From Viscum album (Eukaryota > Streptophyta > Magnoliopsida > Santalales > Viscaceae), in the NCBI GenBank assembly GCA_963277665.1, contig OY728153.1:275936250-276000249 (forward strand): a DNA stretch of 64,000 bases. The letters run 5' to 3'. The notes beneath the pieces were generated by a model, which saw nothing but the letters and a program-made list of their open reading frames with translations, did not search any database and was not told the origin of the DNA. Positions 46,160-57,868 of the stretch are shown piece after piece (position 1 is the stretch's first letter; every line of letters starts with the position of its first letter). Both the position numbers and the translations under genes were made by a program.

Positions 46160-46174
46160 AAAAGGGGGGAAGGA
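46160..46174 (+). other. Polypurine tract of element Z
   Basis: AAAAGGGGGGAAGGA, uninterrupted purines ending exactly at the 3' LTR start. Confidence 0.93.
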
Positions 46175-48510
46175 TGTAACATCCCAGGTAAATAAAGAAT
46201 AATAAAATTTCATATTTATTAATATTTGCGAATTAAATATTAATTTTAATTAAAAGGGGTTGTATGTTCGATAGCGTACTCGATATGCGACGATGAGTTT
46301 CTTTGAAAACTTACGTTGCACACTAGTAATATAATAATATTATTTTAAATGGTAGTTAACACATAGCCGTTTTATTAGCGGGAATGGATAGAAATAACTA
46401 AAATATGATTATATATGTTTTTAAATGTTTTTACTTTTATCTAATAAAAGATAAAGGCTTAAAATATGGAAAGAATTCAATTTTAGGCATATATGTCCTA
46501 ATTTTCACTAAAGGTTCACTTATCGCCTTTTGATGGAGAACCGTCATTAAATATAGGTTTGTTCACTCTTATACATTATATTGGACCAAATAAAACTATT
46601 ATTTAGAATCGGGACATCAAAATTTACTTTGTGTAAATTTTTGGTATCTTTCCGATAAAGTTCATTTTTTTAAATGAATAGTGTAAAATGTTGTATTTTA
46701 ATTCAAAACCTCTTTTTAATATAATATATTTATATGATTAGATTATCTTTTAAATTTGTTTTAAAGTGAAATTAGAATATATTTTTACCATTCAATCCAA
46801 TAGTGGTCTTTGGATTAATTTCACTTTGAAATCGGACTTAAACTAGTGTCAATCTTTTGATACTTATTGTTCCATAAAAACACGCTATTTGTCATGACAG
46901 CGGAAATTAATTATTAAATTAATTAATGTGACTTATATTTTTTGAATTTTGTAAAATAGACTTCATTTTTGAATTCGGAATATCAAATATATCTTAGGGT
47001 GATTTTTTGGTATTTTTCTGAAAAACTTCAATTTTTGATGAATAGTGAAACCACTAAGTGGTACTTATAAAAACTGATTTTTCGTTAAAATGAAATTTTA
47101 CCACTTCTGTGTTTTGAATTTCAAAAATCCGACATACATGGTTTTCATTAAGAAGTAAAATGTGGTTCAATGAGATTAAAATAATTTTTTGGTGAATAGT
47201 AACTTTTAAGTTCTTAATCACGATTATAGGTAATTAGTGCAATTTAAGGAAAAAATGATATTATAATAAAATGAAAATACCTTGACACATGTCCTACCCT
47301 TATTGGGTGTGTCATGGCCGACCAAGACAAGCCATGGGTCAACTTGGGGACCCCATGGAGCCACTTTGGTTGGGAAATGACATAAATAACTTTTTATTTA
47401 ATGTTAAAGTAAAAATGACACACACATGAGATGTTTTACTAAAATTTTTTTTACATGGGGTTGTACAAGTCAGATTTTTGACTATAAAAAGTCATTGGAA
47501 ATCTAAAAAGATTTCCTACATCATAGTATTTTTTTATAATTTTTAGACATTAAATAAATTAAATTATTTATGACATCATGATGATGCAGCGATGACCTCA
47601 TTATTTAATGATTTAAATAAAATGGAAAGATAATGTAATATCTAAGACCTACACATGTCCAAAACCTATTGGATGAGTGGATTTAGAACCCTTATCACCT
47701 TATCCTTGAAATAAATCAATGTGGGACCTCTTAAATCCGAATACCATTTTAAAATAAAGTGACTTTTCTTTACTTTCCAAGAGTGCCCCTCCTCTCCTCT
47801 TATAAAAGGCCCCCACCTCTACCTCCTTACCCACACTCTCAAAGCCTTTGGATCGGCCAAACCATACCCATTTTGGCTCTCCACATCCCTATCTTACTCC
47901 TTGAAGCCTCACATTGGGCAGAAGTCTTGCCAAGGAAGCCTTTGAGCTCAAACCAAGGGGAGTTACCCGATTTTAAGGTAATTCCTTCTTTTGAGTCCTT
48001 TTGTTTTATTTTGCTTCTCCAACCCCCTAAAATCTTTTTATTATTTTATTTTGTAACAAATCCAGTATCCTAAATATACTATGATGTTGTTATAATAAGT
48101 ATTCGAGATACACTTACACACACCTACATCTAATGGTTAAATAACATACTGTTTCCGTGGGTGACGAATTTCTGCCTCCCGAAATGATGATTGTTCAACA
48201 TTCTTTTAACACCTTAAAAGGTGTCCATGAAGATAAAACTATATTTATATATGATATATAATATGTTTATGTTTTCCTTAAGCTTCTGTATTTTTCATTT
48301 TGGACATACCTTTTTGGTTTCCATTATGGGTAAACACGATATCTTCATTTAAGGAAGTGCGGACTACCGCCCCCTCAAAGTGATGTGATTTGTTAATGCC
48401 ATATGTGGGACGTATAAAGGATGGGTTTAAAGTTATTATATATGATGTTATACTGGAATTATAATATAACTCTATATCATTATTATTTCTTTCCATTAAT
48501 GTATGAGATA

Positions 48511-48783
48511 GAAATGAAAGTAGCATTCATGCGTACGTACGACTTATCGTCTCCATGAACAGTGCATTTCATTTATTATCCCCAAATGTAATGTACTATT
48601 AAAAGTACATGTATATAATGGATATATATAATGAATGATACATCTAAATGATGAATATAATTATGTAATTAAAATATACATACCTCTCATTTAGTTTTAA
48701 TTCCATTAATATGACAAAGAAATGAAAGTAGCGTTCATGCGTACGTACGGCTTACCGTCTCCATGAAAGGTGCATTTCATTTC
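48511..48783 (+). repeat. Stem-loop modules 1 and 2 in element Z 3' LTR
   Basis: Module 1 at 48511-48574 (right arm changed to CATTTCATTTATT) and module 2 at 48719-48783. Both keep the GCGTACGTACG loop. Confidence 0.78.
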
Positions 48784-49622
48784 TTACCTCTAAATGATTA
48801 TGTAATATTATAAATACATGTATATGCTGGATATATATGATATATATTCTATCCAAATAAGGAATGTCATTCTAGATATAAAGAACCTTTGACCACACGA
48901 ACAACATGTAATTGTAAGAAGTCCACTTTCAACTTAAGAACCAAATATCGACAAAACAAACATTATTAACTTAAATGGTTACATAATGTTTATAACATGG
49001 AAATAAGTGATATAAAAGGAATAATTATCTTTAAAAAGGTTCTTAATCAAGTATAAATTAACTCAAGTTTATTATTCAGGATGTTAAAGAATGATCGAGT
49101 CAAGTCGGACCCGAGGTAAGGGACTTCGTCTCAATCTCCTTTCATTGAGGCATATTTCGTTTTATACACAACTTTCTTTTATACGGTGTATAAACCTCTT
49201 TGACTTTTAATTTCATACAAAAGGAGTCTTTTTCTACGAAGTGTTTTACTAAATGTCAAAAAGGAATGTTTCTTTTATCATACGCGGTGACAACGACCTT
49301 TTCCGCCGCCGCGAGTATTATTTGGTCTTTGGATTCCTCAACAAGCCGTAATATTTTTTAAAATGAAATAAATACCATATACTATTTTATGTATTTTGGT
49401 ATTGAAAATGGTTTTTATAATGGATTTTTTATGACAATATATTTGAGTGATATATTGTGATCAAAGTGTGGAAATGTTTTCTTTCCTTTATGTTTGCTTT
49501 ATGTCTTATGATTTTATAATGGTACTTGGACTTTTGATGGGTGGTTACGTGATAAACCATATGACGGGTGGTTCCGTGAATACCAGGACGGGTGGTTACG
49601 TTATAACCTCCAATGCATTGGG

Positions 49623-49737
49623 TATGGAAGTCGGCCGTATGGCTATTCCATTAAGTATGTATGGAAATTGGCTGTATGGCTATTCCATTAAGTGATATGT
49701 GTGGAAGTCGACCGTATGGTTATTCCACTTACGTATG
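49623..49737 (+). repeat. Three-unit 37-40-bp tandem repeat in element Z 3' LTR
   Basis: Units start at 49623, 49660 and 49700 (TATGGAAGTCGGCCG, TATGGAAATTGGCTG, TGTGGAAGTCGACCG). Same order and lengths as 42884-42998. Confidence 0.8.
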
Positions 49738-50239
49738 TTTATGTCCCAAGTTACCTTTATATATGTTATGTGTTATTTATATGGGTTTTATGGTAATACT
49801 TTGGTTACAAAAAGGTAAGTAATGATACTTTATTCAGTGAAGAGTTTTTACTACTTCATGAAGGTGAAGGTATTACTTTGATAGAGTATACATGGTTTAC
49901 TTGATGTTGGAAAAACTAACAGTTTTCATTCTTTGTGTATCCCTTACTGAGCTTTTTATGCTCACCCCAAGTTTTTTTGAAATGTTTTTCACAGGACTTA
50001 ATGTGGAATAAGGTCAAGGATGGGATCAAGGGAATGTCATGCTATATAAAACATGGAACTAGACATGTTTCTTTTTAAGAGTTTTTTTTATGGAAACTTA
50101 GTAGAAGTGTCTACTTTGTAATCTTTTGAGATGTAATAGTTATGTTCTAATTCTCTAAAACTCTAAACTTGAAAAGATCCTCAATGTGAATTATTCATTT
50201 AATTCAATATTAAGTATGGTTTATGGCCGGGGCCTTATA

Positions 50240-51646
50240 TATATATAATTTTTAAACTTCTCCTTCACACTCTCTTGATAATGTCAGTTAACCACCTATG
50301 TAGACATTTCCATTTCAATACATATAACCATCATCAAGGATGGATTATATATATTGTATATAATATATAATTATTAAATTATATTCATTATAATCTTCTG
50401 AAATTAATTATAAAAATGTATAAATTAAATTTAATAAAATATAGAAATCAAAGCGAAACGAGAAATGTTTAAGAAAGATATGACATAAAAACACTTCAAT
50501 TTAATGAATAATAATTAAAAAATATAATATAAATATTATTATTGATAAATATATATATAAATTACAATAATTAACTTCTGTTTCAATGTTTTAGTAAATA
50601 TAAGTTTTTTATTCACGAGGCGGAAAAGTGAAGAAATAAGGAGGGAGTTTAGGTAAAAGGATTATGGGATCCAATTCCTTTCTTTGGGTTATTCTATATT
50701 CCATGGTATGAATGATAATATTATATTCCTAAAATGTAATTTACATTATCCTTTGGGGATATAAATGTTCCTACCATGTCAGACTGTTTTCTAAGAAAAA
50801 TATTTTTTTCAAGGTGACTTCAATTTCTAAAAGAAAGTATTTTTCATCTCCTGAAATACTTCCTGTCCAATAAAGAATAATGATGTATTATGTTCAATTA
50901 TGATTTACCTTATTCATTTGGGAACCAAAAATTTTATTCATGAATGTATTATTCTTATTATGAAACATATTCTCTTCCTTTAATTTACTTCATGACTTTG
51001 ATTGATATATGTTCTATGTGACATGCCTCATTATGTAAATGTTATGATGTGACAGGTGGGTCCAGAATTATATAGACCTCCAATGCATTGAGTAATGTGA
51101 TATATCTCATGAGATAATGTTCAATATGCATTAACATGATTCTATATTTGTTCACAATTATATTGTTATGATTATGCACATATGTTATGTGTAAAGATTA
51201 TGCAATTGTTCACAACTCTGTGTGATATTTAACCACTAAGAAATGATGTTTCATTTTTATGAATTTTCAAATTCCATGACTTTATCCATTTTTTCCTTCA
51301 TGATGTTGATGATAATCATATAATTATGTTATGAATATTTCTGATTTTTATTCTCACTCATGTTATATTGATTCACATGCCCTATTAATCCTCTTATTAG
51401 GATTTTAGTTCACCCCTTCATTAATGTATATCCTCAGGTGATTTCTTATACTAAGGGGAATGTGAAGGAATATAAGAAGATAGAGAAAAAGTAATTAAAT
51501 AATTTTTATGTTTTATTATGCAAAATTTAAGTATAATCCTAAATTTACCAAGACACTAAACCTTTGAATCCTATATTTTTAATGTTATTATGTTTTTATC
51601 TTTAAAATGATGTAATAGTCATGTAAGAAAAATTATGGTCACTATA
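50240..51646 (+). repeat. Element Y 5' LTR, second part
   Basis: Resumes the Y LTR after element Z with the TATAT duplication. ATTTTTAAACTTCTCCTTC, then CACTCTC here matches TTTTAAACTTCTCCTCC, then ACGCTCTC at 57866 on, and the match continues to the LTR end (CACTATA against TCTCTATA at 59251). Confidence 0.85.
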
Positions 51647-51648
51647 GT

Positions 51649-51660
51649 TGGTATCACAAC
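51649..51660 (+). other. Primer binding site of element Y
   Basis: TGGTATCACAAC two bases after the LTR end (TATA-GT-TGGTATCA), the same spacing as in element Z. Confidence 0.82.
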
Positions 51661-51875
51661 ATAGTTTATTTAATTTGGGAATTATGATTAGAGAACATTA
51701 GTGAAAAAACTTAGGATAAGACGAATTATATGTAAACGTACAATATTTTTTTAGAAAAAAGTCTAAACAAAGGGCTCCATAATATATTCCTTTAAAGTAA
51801 ATTTCAAAAAAGAATAAATTATTTATTCGTGATTTGTTTTATTACATTTTTTTTAAAACTTTTCTATTTTAGAAA

Positions 51876-52915
51876 ATGGTTGGAACCAAGAGAAACTAGG
51901 ATAAGAAACCATGTGAGGGACAATGCAATGATTGTTCGAGTAACATCCCTAATTCCATGGGAGGTGGAGTTAAAAACTTCATGGTAATTATTAACTAGTT
52001 GTCATAGGATATGGAAAATAACCTGAACCATGTGGAATATCTGACTTCACCTAAAAAGGATAAACTAGGCATTGAGTCATTTATGTAGCAAAACACACCA
52101 AAATTTAGTGGTACTTTTGATATACTAATCACAGAATAGAGAGTTAACTCAATATAGAATATATTTTCTATTATTTATTGTTCTGATAAAGAGAATGAGA
52201 CTCTTGTAGTTTATCATTTGGATAGAGAAGTCGATCAATGGTGAGTGTTGGTAAATAAAATCAATTTGAAGGATAAAATAGAAGAGATAGAGTGGGAATA
52301 CTTTAAGAAAATATTTTTTTCCAAATATTTCCCTAGAACTCTTCAAAAAAATATGCAGAGAGAATTAATAGAGATGAATAAAAAGGGAGGTGAATCTATC
52401 ATGAATTACAAGGAAAACATCATAAGGCTTCCAAGATACACCATGAGTTTTGTTATCAATAATGATAACAAAATAGATAGACTCTTTAGTTTTTTAAAAC
52501 CACACCTTAGAAAGGATTTATGTATTTGAGACTTCAGTAGTTATGAAGAAGTGGTTTGATGTGAAGTTAGAGTAAAGAGGGAGTTTGAAGAATAGTACCA
52601 CAATTATAGTGATAAGCAGAGAGGAATGAAGTTTCAAGATGGTGGTTCAAATGAAAAAGGACGAAAGAGAATCCAACTACCCACACGTCAAAAATGTGGG
52701 AAGAAGCATCATGGGAATTGTCTCAAATGGATAGGGAAATTATTCAATTGAGGGATATTATTCCATTAATCTCATGAATGTTGAAGAGACATGGAGAATA
52801 ATACAAATATTATGGATGAAAGGAGGGGACCTTATAATGAAACACCAATGGTCCAATGCTTAAACTGTAGGGAGAAAGGGCACTACATAATCTAGTGTAC
52901 TAAACCTTAAGTATT
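51876..52915 (+). pseudogene. gag: Element Y gag with intact CCHC knuckle
   Basis: From an ATG at 51876 (MVGTKRN, then stops). The capsid core is readable at 52100-52530: TPKFSGTFDIL, a decayed stretch, then an open 94-aa frame (52245-52529) with EYFKKIFFSKYFPRTLQ, GGESIMNYKENIIRLPRYT and FSFLKPHLRKDLCI, which matches the chromovirus gag motifs 'F...YFPxxxR', 'G.MSV.EYE..F..L.R' and 'F..GL....R'. A first Cys-rich stretch reads CGKKHHGNC (near 52692). The knuckle CLNCREKGHYIIWC at about 52858-52900 is a perfect CX2CX4HX4C. Several stops and a frame change separate the parts. Confidence 0.87.
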
Positions 52916-53029
52916 TGATGGTAATCAGGGTTAGTATCCTCCGAATCCAAAGGAACAAAGGAAATATAATTCCATCACTATTAATAAATTGGTTTAAGAA
53001 AATGAAGTCGTACAAGGTACACTTCTTAT

Positions 53030-53370
53030 TCACTTAAGAATGGAAAAAGTTTTATTCGATTCTGGTTCTACTCATTACTTTATATCCTTCATGTTTTCTA
53101 TAACTATTAAATCAAATACTAGATACCTTGAAGTAGATATATCCATATAAACACCTAATGGTGAAATCATTGCAACCAAAGTGTTGGAATCTTATCCTGT
53201 TGGTGTATGTGGTAAGATTCTTCTAGAGAATCTCTCAATTCTTCCCTTGGTGAAAATTTTCACTATACTGGGCATGGATTAGCTCTCATTATATAGATCA
53301 CACATCAAATTTTTGGAAAAGGACATCTCTTTTCATATTATGGACCATCCAATTCTCCTCTAAAAATACG
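53030..53370 (+). pseudogene. Element Y aspartic protease
   Basis: MEKVLFDSGSTHYFISFMF at 53040 on carries the retroviral-type D-S-G motif. Further on come SYPVGVCGKILLENLSI and TILGMD followed by a stop where the family has ILGMDWL. The protease would cut the Gag-Pol precursor. The active-site triplet is intact, but a stop lies near 53148 and others beyond. Confidence 0.8.
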
Positions 53371-54372
53371 AGGAATATCGTGAACCTAATTTGGAAAATC
53401 TATCAATGGTGCGGGAGTTGATACCCTATGGAGAAGCATTCCATGATCAAATGGTTGAGTTAAAGGAAGGTATCAACCTAGAGGAAATTATCATTGTTAG
53501 AGAATACACTGATGTATTTAACAAAGAGTTACCCAAACTTCCCCCAGATTATGAGGTAGATTTCTCAATAGAGATCATACCCATAGCTACTCTTATCTAA
53601 AAATTCCCTTATAGGATGACCCCATTCGAACTAGAGGAGTTAAAGATGCAGCTGCAAGAGAATTTGGACAAAGAGTTTATATTCTATAGTGCATCACCTT
53701 AGGGGGGACGAGTGCTCTTTTTCTAGAAGAAGAATAGATCAATGCAGGCATATATGAATTATCGATAGCTAAAAAAGATCTCCATAAAGAAAAATTATCA
53801 TCTACCAAGGATGGATGACTTGTCCGATCAATTATTAGGATCTCAATACTTCTTGAAGGTGGATATTTATTCTGGATATCATCATCTGAAGGTAAAAAAG
53901 GAATATATTCAAAATATTTCTTTCCATAAAAGGTATGAGAACTATGATTTCATAGAGATGCCCTTTAGACTTACTAATTCCAATGCAATATTCATAGATT
54001 TTATGAACATAGTCTTTAGAGACTACCTAATTTTTTTGGTAGTGTTTATCAATGATATTACCATTTACTCCAAGAGAAATAAGGAACATGAAGAGCATCT
54101 AAGGATTACTATGGAAACATTACAAAAGGATAAAATCAATGCTAATTTTAGAAAGTGTGAATTTTGGATGTAGAGAGTTGCATTCTTGGGGAATTTGATC
54201 ATAAGTGCGGGAATTTCTATAGAGCCTTAAAAGAAGGAAATTGAGGAATGTCCCAGACCCACTAGTGTTAGGTAAATACGTAGTTTTCTTGGCTTAGTAG
54301 GGAAATACCAACATTTTTTGAGTAATTTATCATTATTTTCTAGCCCTCTAACTATGTTAACACAAAAGGGGT
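53371..54372 (+). pseudogene. Element Y reverse transcriptase
   Basis: An open linker (53391-53600: IIIVREYTDVFNKELPKLPP) is followed by RT. Motifs in order: YRMTPFELEELKMQLQENLD, KEFIFYSASP, LKKISIKKNYHLPRMDDLSD, LLGSQYFLKVDIYSGYHHLK, YDFIEMPFRLTNSNAIFIDF, LVVFINDITIYSKRNKEHEE (FIND in place of FIDD), KINANFRKCEFWM, a stop, FLGNLIISAGI and SFLGLVGKYQHFL. The catalytic site keeps only the second Asp. Four or more stops occur, but the domain layout is complete, unlike in Z. Confidence 0.88.
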
Positions 54373-54778
54373 AAAGTATGTTCCGACTTAATAATGTGAG
54401 GAAATATTCAAGGATCTTAAGAAGAGGATAATCAATACACTTGTACTCACACTACCAACAAGTGAAGAAGGTTTTTTATATACAGTGATGCTTCAAAGAA
54501 AGGCTTGGGTTATGTATTCATGCATAATGATAAATTGATAGACTACACCTCATGAAAGTTGAATATTCATGAGAATAACTACCCGATGCATGATCCAGAG
54601 TTACCAGCTATAATATTATCTCGAAATATTTGGATGAACTATCTATATGGTGATAAGTGTGACATATATACCAATCATAAGAGTGTAAATTATATATTCA
54701 TGTTATAAGGAGATCAACATGAATCAAAGGAGATGGTTATAGCTAATCAAGGACTAAAATTACTCTATTTACTACCAT
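54373..54778 (+). pseudogene. Element Y RNase H
   Basis: IYSDASKKGLGYVFMHNDK (near 54478-54530), then a stop in the SRQL position, KLNIHENNYPMHDPELPAI (HDLEL changed to HDPEL) and CDIYTNHKSVNYIF (TDH changed to TNH). A frameshift precedes the connection segment QHESKEMVIAN, whose family form is [14 protein letters not shown]. Two of the acidic positions are altered, so the domain is dead. Confidence 0.82.
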
Positions 54779-55272
54779 TTGGGAAAGGAAAACAAGGTAA
54801 CTGATGCTCTTAGAAAAAAAGAACCTACTACTCTATCCATGATGTGGATTGAGAGGGACCCTATCTCCATGGAAATGAAAAGGATGGATTTGGAAATCAT
54901 AACAGTAGGGAATAAAACCTACCATTACCAAATGATTTCCAAACCATCCATCCAAAATAAGGTTAAGGAAGTACAAAGGGATGTTCTAGAGCTACAAAAT
55001 AAGGTGACTACAGTAAAGGAATATAAGTTACATGATTTACACATAGATGATAATGGCGTGATTCATTTTGAAATGAGAATTTGTGTTCCTTCATCACCTG
55101 GGATAAAGAATGATCTATTGGATAATTCACATATCTCAAATTTCTCCATCCATCCTAGAAGCACCAAGAGGTACCGTGATCTTCTAGAACACTTATGGTG
55201 GGAAAAAATAAATAAAGAGATTACTGAGTATGTCTCAAAGTGTTTGGTATGTCATAAAGTTAAAGTAGAATG
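54779..55272 (+). pseudogene. Element Y connection region and integrase zinc finger
   Basis: Open for 164 aa: GKENKVTDALRKKEPTTLSM, ELQNKVTTVKEYKLHDLHID, a VIHFEMRICVPSSPGIK strand, DNSHISNFSIHPRSTKRYRD and EYVSKCLVCHKVKVE. The HHCC residues (HISNFSIH and CLVC) are complete. It is bounded by a TGA at the usual site before the integrase core. Confidence 0.85.
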
Positions 55273-55760
55273 AAAGAGGTCCAAAGGGATAATGAAACCA
55301 TTACCTATACCCACATGTAAATGGGAGAATATCACTATAGACATTCTCATGGGTATTCTAAAAAAATATAAATGAAACCATGTGATATGGGTTGTGGTGG
55401 ATCGAATCACCAAGAATTACCACTTTATTTCTATTTGGGGGGATTTATCACTTGAATAAATTTCTTAGATGTATGTGATAGAAGTGGTGAGGATACATAG
55501 GGTACCACTTTCAAACATCTATGATTATGATCCAAGGCTCACCTCTAAGTTTTGGATAAGTCTTTAACATTATTTGAGTACTGAATTGAATTTCAGCATG
55601 GTCTATCACCCCCAAACTAATGGTTAATATGAAAGGACTATTCATAAAATTGAGGAAATTTATAAATCATGATCAATAGAATTCAAAGGATGATGGGATA
55701 AACATATCCCATTAGTTGAGTTATCATATAAAAACTGTTTCCACTCAAGTATTCAAATGG
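55273..55760 (+). pseudogene. Element Y integrase catalytic core
   Basis: WENITIDILMGIL (first Asp), HVIWVVVDRITKNYHFISIW, VVRIHRVPLSNIYDYDPRLT (second catalytic Asp now in YDYDPR), YLSTELNFSMVYHPQTNG, a stop, YERTIHKIEEIYKS (Glu of SERTIQ) and LSYKNCFHSSIQM. At least five stops. The triad positions are still acidic. Confidence 0.85.
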
Positions 55761-56380
55761 ATCTATATAAAGATCTATATGGGAAGTGATGTATCACTCT
55801 GACTTGTTGGGATTAAGTTAGAGATTGAAAGCTACTTAGACCTGACCTTGTGGAAGTGATGATAGAGAAGGTTCAAGAAATCCAACAACATATAAAAGAT
55901 GCTCCAGTTCATAAAAAGAGATATGTTGAAAATTGACGAAGGGAATTGGGGTTCGATGTTAGAGGAAAATACTTCCTTCGAATATCACCCTGAAAGAGAG
56001 TCATGTGGGTTGGAAAGAAAAGAAAGCTTAGCCTATGGTAAATTGGCCCCTTTGAGATCCTTAATCACATATGAGAAGTGACCTATTAGCTTTCACTTCC
56101 ACCAAGTATGTCTCAAGATCATGACTTGTTCCAAATATCACTCCTGAGTAAGTACATAATCGATCCCTCACATGTACTAAATCCATAGGTTGTACAACTG
56201 GAGAATAACAACACATACAAAGAACAACTGGTGATGATCTTGGACTGTAGAGAAAAATTTCTACTCAAAAAGATAACTCACCTTGTAAAAGTGTTGTGGA
56301 GGAACCATAAATATGAAAAGGCAACTTGGGAACCATAGGAGAAATGAAACAGAAGTACCTTCATCTATCTTAAACGTAGA
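55761..56380 (+). pseudogene. Element Y integrase C-terminus with chromodomain-like tail
   Basis: LLRPDLVEVMIEKVQEIQQH, KRYVEN with a stop, KRVMWVGKKRKLSL, IGPFEILNHI, YWLSLPPSMSQDHDLFQISL-type sequence (first residues shifted), SKYIIDPSHVLNP and the tail EQLVMILDCREKFLLKKITH, then LVKVLWRNHKYEKATWEP. Same architecture as Z but with stops and at least one frameshift (the open frame at 55899-56081 is mostly out of frame). Confidence 0.82.
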
Positions 56381-56412
56381 ATATGAGTTGAAATTTCAGG
56401 GATGAAATTTCT

Positions 56413-56426
56413 AAATGGGGGAAGGA
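56413..56426 (+). other. Polypurine tract of element Y
   Basis: AATGGGGGAAGGA directly before the 3' LTR, one T from being all purine. Close to the Z tract. Confidence 0.88.
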
Positions 56427-57506
56427 TGTAACAAACCATTTTTTTAGTAAAATTTGTTTCCTGAATAAATTTGTGTTGTATTATATTATACACATAAAAA
56501 AATAAATATAAATCAACAATTAATTTCTTTTATTATTAAATAATATTACATTAATCAACAATGGAACTAATTAAAATTCCAAAAAATACAATTGGACAAC
56601 AAATATTAAATAGAAAATATACAATGAGAAAATACGGATCACCCTAATATACTAGAATCATTTCCCCCACTATAAACACTATAGAGAAGAAGAAAAATAT
56701 TAGTAAACCAAGAATTATATAAAATGAAATATAGAATCTTTGGAGTAATTGAGTTGTATATTAAGTGGAATAACGAAGTGGTATTTATATGAAGTAATAT
56801 GACCGTTGGAATAATAACTTGATTGTTGGAATAGTAATTTTACATAAAAAAATAAATTCTAATAAAAATAATATTTATCATGATTAATTTATGTAAATAT
56901 AAATCTTATAATTACAAAAAATTTAATATCATGATTAAGAAACTCAAAGAAAATATAATCACATTTTTAATAAAGTATATTTTATAGTATTTCATAAAAA
57001 TAAATATTTTTATATTGAAAATTAAAAATAGATATTTAGAAATTTATTTTGAAAAAATTAATATTATTTTTGAAATCATCAGATCAAAATTATCCATGAA
57101 TTATTTTTTTGTTAATTTTATGAAATAATTAGATTTTTGGGCGAATAGTAAAAATAAAATTTTCACATAAATAGTGTAACTCAAATTACATCATTCACGA
57201 TTTCATAATGAAATAATCCTTTATATAAATTTTGGTTTGGCCATGGTATATTTAATTTCATTAATAATTCATTAAAATACAATAAAATTAATTTCTAAAG
57301 TGATTCCTTAAAATAAAAATTTTCTTTCTTTCCACTTTCCTTTTTAATAAACTGACGAATTAAAATTATCAGGGTGTTTTAAAGTGTTAAACTCATTATA
57401 TTATATTAATATATGATTTATATTTTCAAAAATAACTATTATAAGTTTTACCTTTGAAATATTATTTTATTCAATATTTTATTCTAAAAATACCCATCTC
57501 CCAAAG

Positions 57507-57514
57507 TATAAAAA
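57507..57514 (+). promoter_or_regulatory. TATA box of element Y (3' LTR)
   Basis: TATAAAAA followed by a pyrimidine-rich stretch. Equivalent of 39099-39106. Confidence 0.58.
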
Positions 57515-57833
57515 TCCCTTCTCCCTCCCCTTAGAAAACCACTCCTACCAACATTTACAAAGATAAATATATGCACAAATATTTTCTCTTAAGGATATTA
57601 TAATCCATATAGACATTATGGATCATTCCAAATCCAATAAAAAATATGTTATAGTGTCATACAAGAGAAGCTACACCGAGGATTAAGTAAGTTTCGATCC
57701 ACTTTTCTCTCTTTTTATTTCTTCTTCATCTTCTTTTTTTCCACCATCCCTTTCACAACCAAAAATTAATATAATTAATTAGGCACTAAGTTAACATTAT
57801 ACTAATTATGTTAACATACTATAATTATCATAT

Positions 57834-57865
<32 letters not shown>
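57834..57865 (+). repeat. TA microsatellite at the empty Z target site
   Basis: About 15 TA units in the Y 3' LTR. In the 5' LTR element Z lies inside this run. Confidence 0.9.

Positions 57866-57868
<3 letters not shown>

Larger units (their letters stand above)
39436..50239 (+). mobile_element. Element Z: youngest Ty3/gypsy chromovirus, internally deleted
   Basis: Two LTRs of identical length (4,065 bp each, 39436-43500 and 46175-50239) flank a 2,674-bp interior. Over the first 220 bp the LTRs differ at about eight or nine positions by eye, far fewer than any other pair here. Primer site, polypurine tract and TATAT target duplications are intact. The interior runs from a gag start straight into the RT catalytic region, then RNase H, integrase and a chromodomain-like tail. 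Gag C-terminus, knuckle, protease and N-terminal RT are missing. The integrase tail and RNase H are typical of plant chromoviruses of the Del/Tekay kind. Confidence 0.93.
46175..50239 (+). repeat. Element Z 3' LTR (4,065 bp)
   Basis: Starts TGTAACATCCCAGG and ends GGCCGGGGCCTTATA. Carries the same TATA box (47801-47808), stem-loop modules (48511-48574, 48719-48783) and three-unit repeat (49623-49737) as the 5' LTR. Differences from the 5' LTR are scattered substitutions with a few one- to three-base indels. Confidence 0.93.

Noticed and set aside
45346..46213. Minus-strand open frames of 70-95 aa over the Z integrase
   Set aside because: Shadows of the plus-strand integrase frame, with no independent support.
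37946..51646. Treating the Y and Z LTRs as one very long LTR of a single element
   Set aside because: Z has its own primer site, polypurine tract, interior and TATAT duplications, and the Y 3' LTR is continuous without Z.
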